From assembly GCF_042242105.1 (NCBI RefSeq), contig NC_092017.1:17322432-17386431 (forward strand): a DNA stretch of 64,000 bases, read 5' to 3'. This document shows positions 11,601 through 22,275 of the stretch, piece by piece. Below the pieces are notes generated by a model, which was not told where the DNA came from, searched no databases, and saw nothing but the letters and a program-made list of their open reading frames with translations. Position 1 is the first letter of the stretch, and each line of letters opens with the position of its first letter. The translations under genes and the position numbers were made by a program. This DNA comes from Pempheris klunzingeri (Eukaryota > Chordata > Actinopteri > Acropomatiformes > Pempheridae).

Positions 11601-14600
11601 CACAGACAGACTGCAGTGGTCATTTTTTCAAGCCAATGTTTATGTAGCCGATCTCTAGTGGCCATAGTGATTATGGTGGGAGTAATGGAGGAAGGTCGGG
11701 TCAAACACAGGATTTTCACCCAGGAGGTCACTGTTTGAAACTGTCCTGTATGAAATCAACGCCACTTTCCAAATCACATAATTTTCCTATTTCGATTTAG
11801 TTTGTACTGCAGAGGCTCTAAAAGTACAGTGCATTTGGGATATACTGCTGACTCATTGAATTTTGGCCTTCTGTACTACATAGTACAGTAGTACAGGTTA
11901 CATAAATTTATGTAATTTCACGTACATAAAGTAACTTTTAACATAACTTACATAACACAACATACTTTCACCTCTGTAAGGAATCTACTTATCTTAACCC
12001 GAACCATGATCTTTTCCTAAACCTGATTAGTTTTTAAACCTAGCTAAACTGTGACCATTTCACAACTATGTCACATACATAAAGTCACTGAAGTTATTAG
12101 CTTGTTTGCGACTGGTCCCCTTCTGCCCTATAGAGGGCACTCTCATGTTTTGGGAGTTATTAGAAATTTACCTATTCTGTTATTTTAGTATGTTGAGTGG
12201 AAAAGGTTTTCAGGTGATGTCTGGTGGACATACAGAATCAGTTCTTTAGCTCAAGTGGTCACAGGTGTGAACAGACGGTTACATTTTTAAATGTCAAATG
12301 GCGCCATTGTCAGAGAATTGAACAACAGCTGTATTATCTTATTTTTGACTGAAAACTTTTTATTTGGCCAATAGTAAGTTCGGTAGATTATATAATATAG
12401 TATCTTCTAGCCTGTTGAATGTATACAGTAGAATCTGTCTGTCCAAAAACTTGCTATAATCCACTCACAACTTCTTTGTTTTTCTGATTCTCAAGCCTTG
12501 AACAACTTTATAATTGCTGTAAACTGGATTAAGTGGATTGTAAAGGAAATACTTACTAAAGATTGCCAGATAAACGTCTTCAGAACTTGAGCCTTTTCAT
12601 CCTGAAAAAGAACCAACATTTGGTCGTCTATGTTCCTTCTTTACAAACATTTTATCTTATGGAAAGTTGTTTTAACCATGTAGAAACTAAAAAAGACCAT
12701 TTTAGACCCAGTGAAATGTTTCTGTTGGCTAACTTAACCACATTAAAGTTGTATGCAGATGCCACTCTTTATGCTTTGAAGCAGTTAACTGTATTTGGCA
12801 GCAGTTGTGGACTGGTTTTTGGTTAATGTTGCGTCCCTTACCACCCCCAAAATGCCAACCAGGATGAAATCAATGCTGACGTTGGTGGGGGTTGACATAT
12901 TCATGACAGGTCGAATGGAGCTCAGGCTGAAGACCGGCCTGAGAGCCTCTAGCAAAGAAGGTGGGTCAGGTCGAGAGCAGTTCAGCATGACGGAGCTGGA
13001 TGGAGCTGTGGAGAAATAAGAAATGTGTCATTATGATTATGAAAGTAGGCCTCACACAGTCTGACTCACCAACTAGCAGCAGGCAAAGGTATTCAAAGAC
13101 CATACTATCTCATGTAACTCAAAGTATGCTTTTTTTTAAAACAGAACGAGACTGACCAAAGTTGTGTAATGAGGGTGAGTCAGCATGGTTTGAAAATAAC
13201 GACTTTTCTACCATTTATTTTTGTGGATGGAGATTTATTTTTGCCAATGAATTTGGGGCTTTTGGAAGGGTTTTTCCAAAAGCCCCAAATTCCCTTTATG
13301 CTGAAGAATGAATAAGTTATAAGTTAAAACTAAGTTCAGTTAAGTGTGGGTTATTCCCCCAGACAAATCAGAGGGACTGCAGACTGAGAAGAGTGTGCAA
13401 AGGGCCCAAAGAAATCTGTGGCAAAGCCCTAAAGCACTTGCTATATACAGGTGCTGGTCATATAATTAGAATATCATGAAAAAGTTGATTTATTTCAGTA
13501 ATTCCATTCAAAAAGTGAAATTTGTATATTATATTCATTCATTACACACAGACTGATATATTTCAAGTGTTTATTTCTTTTAATTTTGATGATTATAACT
13601 GACAACTAATGAAAAACCCAAATTCAGTATCTCAGAAAATTAGAATATTGTGGAAAGGTTCAATATTGAAGACACCTGGTGCCACTCACACTCTAATCAG
13701 CTAATTAACTCAAAACACCTGCAAAGGCCTTTAAATGGTCTCTCAGTCTAATTCTGTAGGCTACACAATCATGGGGAAGACTGCTGACCTGACAGTTGTC
13801 CAAAAGATGACCATTGACACCTTGCACAAGGAGGGCAAGACACAAAAGGTCATTGCTAAAGAGGCTGGCTGTTCACAGAGCTCTGTGTCCAAGCACATTA
13901 ATAGAGAGGCGAAGGGAAGGAAAAGATGTGGTAGAAAAAAGAGTACAAGCAATAGCGATAACCGCAACCTGGAGAGGATTGTGAAACAAAATCCATTCAA
14001 AAATGTGGGGGAGATTCACAAAGAGTGGACTGCAGCTGGAGTCAGCTTCAAGAACCACCACGCACAGACATATGCAAGACGGGTTTCATTTTCTGAGATA
14101 CTGAATTTGGGTTTTTCATTAGTTGTCAGTTATAATCATCAAAAGTAAAAGAAATAAACACTTGAAATATATCAGTCTGTGTGTAATGAATGAATATAAT
14201 ATACAAATTTCACTTTTTGAATGGAATTACTGAAATAAATCAACTTTTTCATGATATTCTAATTATATGACCAGCACCTGTATTACAGTGGGACAACTGA
14301 TGTCCACATAATCTTTTACCCTTTTAACAGATGTTAAAATCTGTGAGGACTTTTCCACTAAGAATCTGAAACAATAGGGCCTTGATACAAAACATTAATA
14401 AAACTGGTGTATTTTTCATAAAAATCTCTGGATTTAAATCAGAGATACATCTAATGATAAAATGAGTAATATTGCTCAGTAGATATCTAAATTCATCTCT
14501 TTACCTGATTGCACCCGGAGGCCTCAGCTTGCTAAATTACATTACAGTGCCTAAATACGTCATAAATTACTGCACCACAGGAGCTCTACTTACCGTACAT

Positions 14601-14657
14601 GAGCACAGAGATGAAGATGAACAGAACCTTAGAAGACTTGACTTTCAGCGGGCAGCA
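8614..14657 (-). CDS. 5-HT3 receptor-like Cys-loop channel subunit, gene B (5' start unresolved)
   Basis: Exons on the minus strand: 14594-14657 (or its 3' 55 nt, 14594-14648), 12842-13005, 12557-12601, 11481-11587, 11066-11235, 10730-10893, 9920-10130, 9010-9219 and 8614-8897 (stop at 8614). Frame is kept throughout. Visible: signal-peptide core [11 protein letters not shown], loop [16 protein letters not shown], Cys-loop [19 protein letters not shown] in place of SWLH at loop B, M1 [12 protein letters not shown]2 [16 protein letters not shown]3, intracellular helix, EEWIQVG and M4 ([10 protein letters not shown]). The exon matching gene A's ATG exon has CTG at the ATG position. A splice acceptor (TTTTCAG) just upstream suggests a further leader exon carrying the start, as in gene C, but I did not find it. 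From the acceptor the model covers 472 residues plus stop. Confidence 0.88.
13250..13291. repeat. Perfect 18-bp inverted repeat (6-nt loop) in intron 1 of gene B
   Basis: Arms 13250-13267 and 13274-13291 are exact reverse complements (AATTTGGGGCTTTTGGAA) around the loop GGGTTT. Lies about 155 bp from the Tc1-derived element. Function unknown; a self-complementary transcript hairpin is possible. Confidence 0.85.
13448..14280 (+). mobile_element. Internally deleted Tc1/mariner element with 193-bp inverted ends
   Basis: An 833-bp element in intron 1 of gene B. Terminal inverted repeats run 13448-13640 and 14088-14280; I count one mismatch between the arms (A/C). TA dinucleotides flank both ends (13446-13447 and 14281-14282), the Tc1 target duplication. 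The interior encodes only the transposase N-terminal helix-turn-helix: [20 protein letters not shown] and [16 protein letters not shown] text (actual [12 protein letters not shown]), reaching about 14075 before running into the right repeat. The DDE catalytic domain is missing, so this is a non-autonomous derivative. Near-identical ends suggest recent mobility. Confidence 0.93.
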
Positions 14658-16097
14658 CTGAAAACATCAACATTGGGTCAAAAGCTGTTGTTAATTTTGA
14701 ATGATGTGCGGGTGGTCAGGTCTGTCCTGTAAACGTGTCTTCACACAGTTTAGATGCTAAATACAGACAACAGTAGGAAACCATCAAATAATATCCAGAT
14801 ATAAAAGTAGTATTTTTCATTTAAGACCCAAAAGAGAACGTGTTAGTGTTTAAGGTTTCCAATATTAATGGGATTACTTGAAGCAATTTTGGTTAGTGTG
14901 AATTTGTTGATTTTTGTTTTACGTTGCGCTGCCATATACATTATGATCTGTTTTTCCTTTTGTAAAACAAAACACGTAAATATGATCCAAAAGCTGACAA
15001 AGATGCTGTTTATGTAAATTATTTTACCCTCCTGCTTACATTCCGACATGTTCTGCATATTCAAATACATTGAATGCAATTTTAAATTACATTTTAAAGT
15101 TAAATGCTGTACATTCACCTTAAAACTAATCTAGAAATCTAAATGTACTTATACTCTTCAAAATAAAAAGTTGTCATTCTAAGTGTGTGTAATATACAGT
15201 ATATCTTATAGAGTTTGGGTACAAAATACATTAAATTGTATGACGATGTATGTTGGTCTACTTACTTTACTTTACTTTTACTTTTAAGGGACATCTTAAT
15301 ACACTCAATGATATTTTGGACATGAAGGCACCTCCAAAACATTTAGGATGAATTCAACATCAGACTCTGACCCCACTGATCCCTGCAGCCAGGATTCAAC
15401 ATCTTGTGATTGGGTTTCCACATACTTTTGGCCATGTCATGTACCATTGTTAATGTACCAGATGATTTGCTCACTCTGTGTGTGACTCTTTGATGATTTG
15501 ATTTTTAAAACTGGTCTTTGGCTACTTATTTAATAATTTTAGCTTTGGTTTGTTTGGTCATTTGAATCTACAAATATTTACACTCTCAAAATTCAAATAA
15601 AAGAATGGATACATTCACTAATTTCTGTGGATTTATTTAATTGTTGTATGTTGTTCTCAGGGAGCCATTAGCAGGAGAAAACTACATTTTCTAATTATAT
15701 TGCCTATTGAGTGTGGATGTTAAGATTAAAAGCTGACATTTAAATGAATAACAAAACAATTGGAGCATGATTATTATGCTTGAAATGAAATTCAATCAAA
15801 AACTGAGTGAAATTTTTCAAGTTATTTTATTTTGTATACAGTGGATTCCTCCATTTTAAAATGACACATATTACACAAATGGCTTGAGACAGCACCTAGT
15901 TAATGTAGCAGAGCTAATTTCATGTCCAATACCAATAATATCTCTATTTTCTATTTTTAACAATGGTACAATAACTTGAGAGTATGTATAAATATCTTGG
16001 CTCCAGAGCGAATCATCTAAAAAAAATAACATAGATCATGAATCAATCAAACTTCAACAAACAATTAGCTACATAAATGGAGCCCCTTAAACGTTGT
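14658..16097. other. Spacer between genes B and C
   Basis: No gene resolved. Should contain the missing 5' leader exon of gene B, if one exists, and the 3' UTR of gene C at its right end. A Tc1-type remnant lies at about 15285-15442. The remainder is AT-rich with scattered stops in all frames. Confidence 0.4.
15285..15442 (+). mobile_element. Tc1-like transposon 3'-end remnant
   Basis: Contains the degenerate end of a Tc1 transposase reading frame ('AAAACATTTAGGATGAATTC' region) and ends in 'CCACATACTTTTGGCCATGT', the typical outer part of a teleost Tc1 3' terminal repeat. No matching left terminus was found nearby. Confidence 0.55.
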
Positions 16098-19000
16098 CTA
16101 TTGACTGTATGAGTTCATCCAGATAATCAGGATGGTAATGAAGCTGACTGATACAAAGAAGATGTAGAGGCCAAACAGCAGGCGGTCTATGATGAAACCC
16201 ACCTGGATCCACTCCTCCGAGCTCTGGCTTCCACCCTGCTGCTGTTCCACCTGCAGGCGGACGGCCTGGAGGTCCCTGCCCAGGCTCCTCAGCTCCTGAA
16301 GGGCCTTGCCCTCCACCTCTGGCCTGCTGTCGTCCTGAGGCCCCTCATCGGCTTTTCGCTGTGCCACCGCAGTGCTGGGTTTCATGTCTAGTTTTTAAGG
16401 AAAATACTTTCATTAAAACCTCCCTTGCAATGTGCTGTATTTATATACACAATCATGTTGATCTATCCAGTCTACTCTGTGTATTCAGTCATTGTCTGTA
16501 ATCTTGCATTTCTTCATTTCTTACGTATATTTAACCACCATAAGAGTACCTAAATAAACTGCATACCTGAATCTTTAGGTTCTGTAGTCTTTCGAGGCAT
16601 GCAAACGAGACAGCCCAGAATTTGCAGAACAAGCACTTGGATCCATTTAGGGACGGGAGAGAAGTCAGCAGAGCCATACAGCAGGTTTGTGATGAGGATC
16701 GTCTCTAGTAGACTGGCCACCATCAGAGCCAGGCAGAGAGAGAAGAACACATCTGGCACAGAGGCAAGGGAGGGGGGGGAAGTGAGACCAGAGTCAACGA
16801 AGGTTTCCACTGTCAGAAAGTGTTATATTCTATCTGCACCTCCATGTATATATGATATATGTACTTATGATGGCAATATGCCCGGTGAGCAGATTTAACA
16901 TACATCTTCCTTGCAGACTGAAATGAATTAGCTTAGACCCACATTCACCATTTCAAGGAATAATAGTGTCACCATCATTACATCATTCTTTAAATGTTTG
17001 ACCATAAGATAGTTGGCAGTATACTCCTCACACAACAGCTCATGCACATCAGTCAAAAGATGTATGATGCTTCTTAGGAACAACTTAAGCAACAAAAATA
17101 AATAAAACACAAGACAAGTGAGACATATGTAACAGGTTTCAGTGAATACAGATAACCTTTGTGTGAAAAACACTGACTTATGAGAGGTATGGTGTTTCCA
17201 GTGATGGGCAGCAGGTCGTTCATGATGAGCAGGAAGACTGTGTATCCCAGGATGAGGGTCATCTTGAAGGAGGATCGGTCCACACTCTGAGGAGGCAGCA
17301 GGAAGCTGAAGAGGTCCACCGTGATGAGGAAGCAGCTGGGGATCAGCAGGTTCACCACATACAGGGTGGCCCGGCGCCTCACTCTGATCTGCACAGGGAA
17401 GAGACAAACAAGCACTTTGTCAGATACATTTTCTGTGCACATGTACATTTTTGATTAAAATTTTGCCAATTCCTCTTTAAGAAGGACACAGATGTTGTCA
17501 GCCAGCTATTACTTACTTACTTCAGCATGACATAAAGGTATTGATCACCACACAAAAACTCTGCATGTTCATAGAAGAGTTAAAGGTGTCAAGCTTAATG
17601 ATGATTAAACATCCAATGTTATTTTCAAATTAGAAAAATCTTCAGTCATAGTTAAAATGGGCGGAAATACCAGTCTGTTAAAACAGTTATAAGCTTTTTA
17701 AAATTTGATGTTGTTAAATGTTGCTTGCTCATGGCTCTGTTCACGTACAGTATCTTTATTGTAGCTGTTCATATTCATATATACACCCTGATAATAGCCT
17801 GAAATGCATTTTTCTGTCAATTCACCCCAATTTAAAGACATAACAATCAACCTACATGAAAAGCAAGCTCATCAATGTGTTGACCATCAAGACGTCCCGT
17901 GTCGTATTTATGGGAGGTGATATCCAGCAGCTCCCACTCTCCCATTGTGGTAATCACCGCTTTGGAGAGCTTTGTGATGCTTTCTGCTGACCTTCCCAGG
18001 AGAATCTTTATGTCCGTCGCTGGGGAGAGAAGAGCAAAGCTCCCATGAATCCCATAAATTCAAGGCCAATAAAAGCACATAACCACATTATTATATTTCA
18101 TTCCTGTTTGTTATCTGTCACCAGCTGATCATTGTAAACTAATGAGAAGTGCAATAGATCCTACCGAACTCATATTCATGAATCATCTCAACTCTGACTA
18201 ACAAAATTTATATGATGTGCATACATTACAAGTTTTTAATAACTCTGATCTGAAAAGGACTCATAATTCTGCAGAGTCTGTCACGGTGCATCAACAATAA
18301 CATATCGTCCAGAAACACAATGAATCTAAGATATCACACGTCACACAGTACACTTGTTACAGGTTGAATTTAGGTTATTTCACAGCAAGCAAAAATGTTA
18401 ACTAAACATATGATTATTCAGACTGTTTCTTTCCTTATTACAAGTGGCCATGGTCATTTCGGGTGCTCCAAAACATAGATTCATATCAGGACTGTTCATC
18501 ATGCATTATTTATTACTGCTTTTTAACATTTACATTTCTTAATTTGTCAGATTGGCGTACAAAAGTCTTTCAAGAAAGAAAAAGAGACATTTGGTGAAGT
18601 GCCTTACCATAGTGGAGGTAGGAGTTGAAAGTCATTGTGCAGTTCTGTATGTCGAAGGGGAAGGTGTAGATATCGAGGTTACAGGAGCTGACAACTTTAA
18701 CTGGCAGGGAGTCGTGAACCCTACCATCGCTGTACAGGTAAATGTAAGGGACAGTAGGGGCTGTGTTTTGATCCATACTGGAAGACAAGAACAAGAAGAG
18801 GTGTTATGAGTGAAATGTTGGCAAAATGTGAGCAAACAGTGCATTTCATTACAATGCTTCCAATGCTTTCATTTCAACATACATGGGCATTGTAGTTTAT
18901 TTTGAATCAATCCCACATACACCATTCTGCTGCCAGAGATACTCACAGAAGCACCAAATATGTATATAAATATGAAGAAAAGTACTATTTCCCCCTATTT

Positions 19001-20629
19001 GAATAATATTCGAATGTTTAAAAGCTACTGTGAGCGGCTGTTTTGGGAAATTCTTAATATCTTTCTTTTTTTTTTTTTTAAGAAACTTTGTAACATGTTA
19101 ATGACCTGGAACTAAGGGGAGCAGACAAAATGGGGAAGTTTTTTTCATGGGCTTTGTTGACAATAAAAGATATAGCTTAATACCAGCCTTAGGCCTTAAC
19201 AAAAAGAAAAGCATGGTACTCTATTGTAAAGTACACATAGTGCATGGTTTAATGTATATCTATAATCTATAGATCTAGATCTACATCTATATATACATTT
19301 ATGTGCCTAACTATATCAACGGACAAGTACACTGGAACTCACAATTCATTGATTACTATATCTGGTACCCAAAACTTGTTTCTGGGAAGAGAAATGTTGG
19401 TGGTGCCGCACTGGACTGGGTCCCAACTGACAAACTCATTCATCCACCACTGAAACAACAGAACTCATGTTATAATCACATCAACCTCAAAAAATAATCC
19501 CACAGTTATCCTTACACCACAGCCTGAGAAATTAAGATGGATGATTGCAGTACTCACATAATTTAGCCAAATGTAAGTGGTCAAGAGTTGAGCCTTTTCA
19601 TCCTGGAAGACAAGGAGAGCTACTTGAGGGCACAAAAGCAGAGACAGTACTGACCTAGTGTGTTTTTTTGGGGACAAAAACAATCCTTAAGGAAATCTCA
19701 GTGGAGCACTCAGTGGAGACTTGTGTCTTAATTCAGGTTACATTTGGTTGAGGACAGCAGTAGAGTGATCAGAGCTGTTGCTTTCTGATTTCAGGTGGTT
19801 GTATACTCAGAGCTGAACATACCACTCCCAGTATCCCATACATGATGAAAGAGGTGCTGACGTTGGTCTGGGTAGTCATGTTCATGACGGGTCGTATGGC
19901 GCTCAGGTTGAAGAGTGGAGTCAGAGCATTCAGCAGTGCGGGTTGGTTTGGCTGAGTGCAGTTTACCTCAAAGGCACTGCAGAGAACTGATGAGAGGATA
20001 CAAAAATGAGAAGTGCAGCCCGAAACATGCTTTGGCGAATGTGGTTTGCAGTGAAACAGCAGACCTGCAACTAACAAAGTGCATGAAAAAATATGGGGAT
20101 TGCCTCAGCTTTATTTCCAGCAGCCACTGGGATTTTGATGAACTTGGCAAAATGCACAATAGACAGGAATTAGATCTTCCAGGATTTGTCTTAAAATGTT
20201 TCACGTACATTACACATCGCATAATTATACATGTAGTATACATTCTTCTGCACTTTTTAGTTTGTAACAAATGCTACCTTGTGGTTTGTGTTTTTTGAGA
20301 AAACCTTTCACGTCAGAGAAAGAAGAGATCTCAGGCCTCGATATTGTGCTTAACAAAAAGCTTACCTGGTGCAAGAATGAGAAATATGACCAGAGTGGGC
20401 CTGACTGACGGAGCAAGACACTAGAATAAAACAATTACAGCAAGTGTTTCAATTTCAGAAACTAAACCAATAAAATCGTTTAGTTTCTTAATTATTTAAG
20501 AAAAGCAGTTAGTTACATTTATTGTAAGTGATTCTGTATTTAGCTTCAAAATGACACTTTCAAAATGACATATACAATATGCAGCAGGACAAGATACTTT
20601 ACCTTCAGTGTAGTATCCTTGGAAGCCAT
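16098..20629 (-). CDS. 5-HT3 receptor-like Cys-loop channel subunit, gene C (complete)
   Basis: Ten exons, minus strand: 20603-20629 ([12 protein letters not shown]), 20366-20420 (signal core LVIFLILAP), 19823-19986, 19558-19602, 19343-19449, 18608-18777, 17856-18019, 17178-17388, 16567-16752 and 16098-16387. The spliced length is 1419 nt, or 472 aa. Seen: loop [17 protein letters not shown], Cys-loop [15 protein letters not shown], loop B SYLH (Trp to Tyr), [10 protein letters not shown]1 [14 protein letters not shown]2 with acidic Asp before the helix and [16 protein letters not shown]3 [10 protein letters not shown], helix [21 protein letters not shown], and M4 ITILIIWMN. Predicted cation-selective subunit on the cell surface. 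The 27-nt start exon is chosen because its phase (0) fits the 55-nt exon; an overlapping longer ORF does not. Confidence 0.92.
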
Positions 20630-22275
20630 AACGCCAAGAGTTAAATCTTGTGCAGTTGTGGGATGAAAGCAGTGTCTTCAGTTGTTGCAATGACACACAA
20701 AACATTTGGTTTTAGTTGTTCATTGTATAAACAGAAGAGCTATCTAAATAGGCATCTAAGCTATCCTTAAATAACCACTGCCAGACAACAAAGGCATGCT
20801 CACCACTCACCTGGCCAACCAACTCTTGCAAGACTAAATTCAGCTTTAGTGGCCAAGTTATACATAGTGCCACCGTGAACCAAGCATGATGTGAGCAAAC
20901 CCCTGGCAAATGATGTGGGAAATGGAAAACTCTGCAAGGCAGCTACTTTCCCTGTAAGTGGTTTCATACAAAACAGAGAAAAACCACAGCTGATGTATCG
21001 CACCGCGGTGTGTGACTTGTAGATGGTGCAGAATGACCACCACGGCGTCAGCGTCACACCTGCTGGTCGCATGCAAATGAACAGTGGATAGCCTGAGAGA
21101 AACATGCGTCCTATGGTGTCAACCCAAATCTCCTGCCAGCCAACCTTTTCTCATTTAATGTTATCCATCAAAATTTAACAAATTGCACAGCTACTATAGA
21201 ACGCTTTAATCCCCAAACCTGCACGCCACCCTGTATGTATCTACTCTTTACCACCTGGCTGACACCATGCATAAAAAGCCTAAACCTACTGTATGCACAA
21301 TATCACAGTTTCTGAAATTCCCACATGCACATGTCCAGATATTGTATTTGATATTTCAGTACCCTCCTGCAACAAGATCAGGTACCATAGTGACGCCTTT
21401 ATACATGCTTTAAGTGTCAAAAATATTTACACATTAAACAATAAATGATTAGACCAACGCCACCCAAATACATTTAGATTGTATAAGCTTTATTTATCTA
21501 TTATGTGACTGATTATATGAATGCAGAATATACAGAATGTCTTTAAAAAGTAAATGGTACATTTCTAGTTATTTCAACTACTCAAAGCGCTTTACATGAC
21601 ATCCTCATTCACCCATTCACACATCATTCATACAGGAGGAATGTAATTTGGAGGAGACTATTGTTTCATACTCATTCACACACTTAAGCCATGCTTCAGG
21701 AGCAAGTTGGGGTTCAGTGTCTTGCTCAAGGACACTTCGACATGTTGACCCATAGGAGCTGGGGATCACACCCCCGACCTTCTGATTGAGGGATGACCCA
21801 CTCTACCACTCAGCCACAGCCGCTCTCTCAATATAGAAAGTCTTTGACAGGTATACATTTTGGTTCATATACACATGTGTTTGTAGGCGTGTGTGTCCTC
21901 CAAGGGCTCCCTTTTTCAATCCAAACAGAATCACTTAGAAAATGTGGAGGTGAAAACATCTACATTGTAAAATCAAAGCGTGAGATTAAAAACGTAAGGT
22001 AACAAAGAAGGCGTTTTGTCCACTGTGGACTGGAAACAGGGGGGGCCTGTGATGGGAGAGTCCCTGCCGAAACATCTGCTCTTCACCTGCGCTCTCTGTA
22101 GTCTCTGTGTGTCTCAGTTCATGAACTGTGTGTATCCCTCTGCTCACGTCCATCCATCCAAAGTCTCTACAACTGTTGCTTTGCTCAGGCAGAAAACATG
22201 ATCACAACTCTTCAAACTCTAAAACCTTCAACAACAAGCACAACAAACATGAGACAAATCATATTTTCCTTTATC
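20630..22275. other. Spacer between gene C and the RTP gene
   Basis: No gene seen. Short ORFs on both strands have no family features. An interspersed repeat occupies 21553-21826. The right end (22016-22275) should hold the RTP 3' UTR. Confidence 0.45.
21553..21826 (+). repeat. Common teleost interspersed repeat ('CTCAAAGCGC...CATTCACCCATTCACAC')
   Basis: Contains the recognisable series ACTCAAAGCGCTTTACA, ATTCACCCATTCACACATCA, GTCTTGCTCAAGGACACTTC and a CAGCCACAGCCGC end. A second copy lies at 63195-63482. A short non-autonomous transposon-like family very common in fish; class assignment is uncertain. Confidence 0.75.

Noticed and set aside
20496..20705. 69-aa ORF overlapping the gene C start exon
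   Set aside because: Its phase at the donor (20603) does not fit the downstream 55-nt exon; MASKDTTLK in the other frame does.
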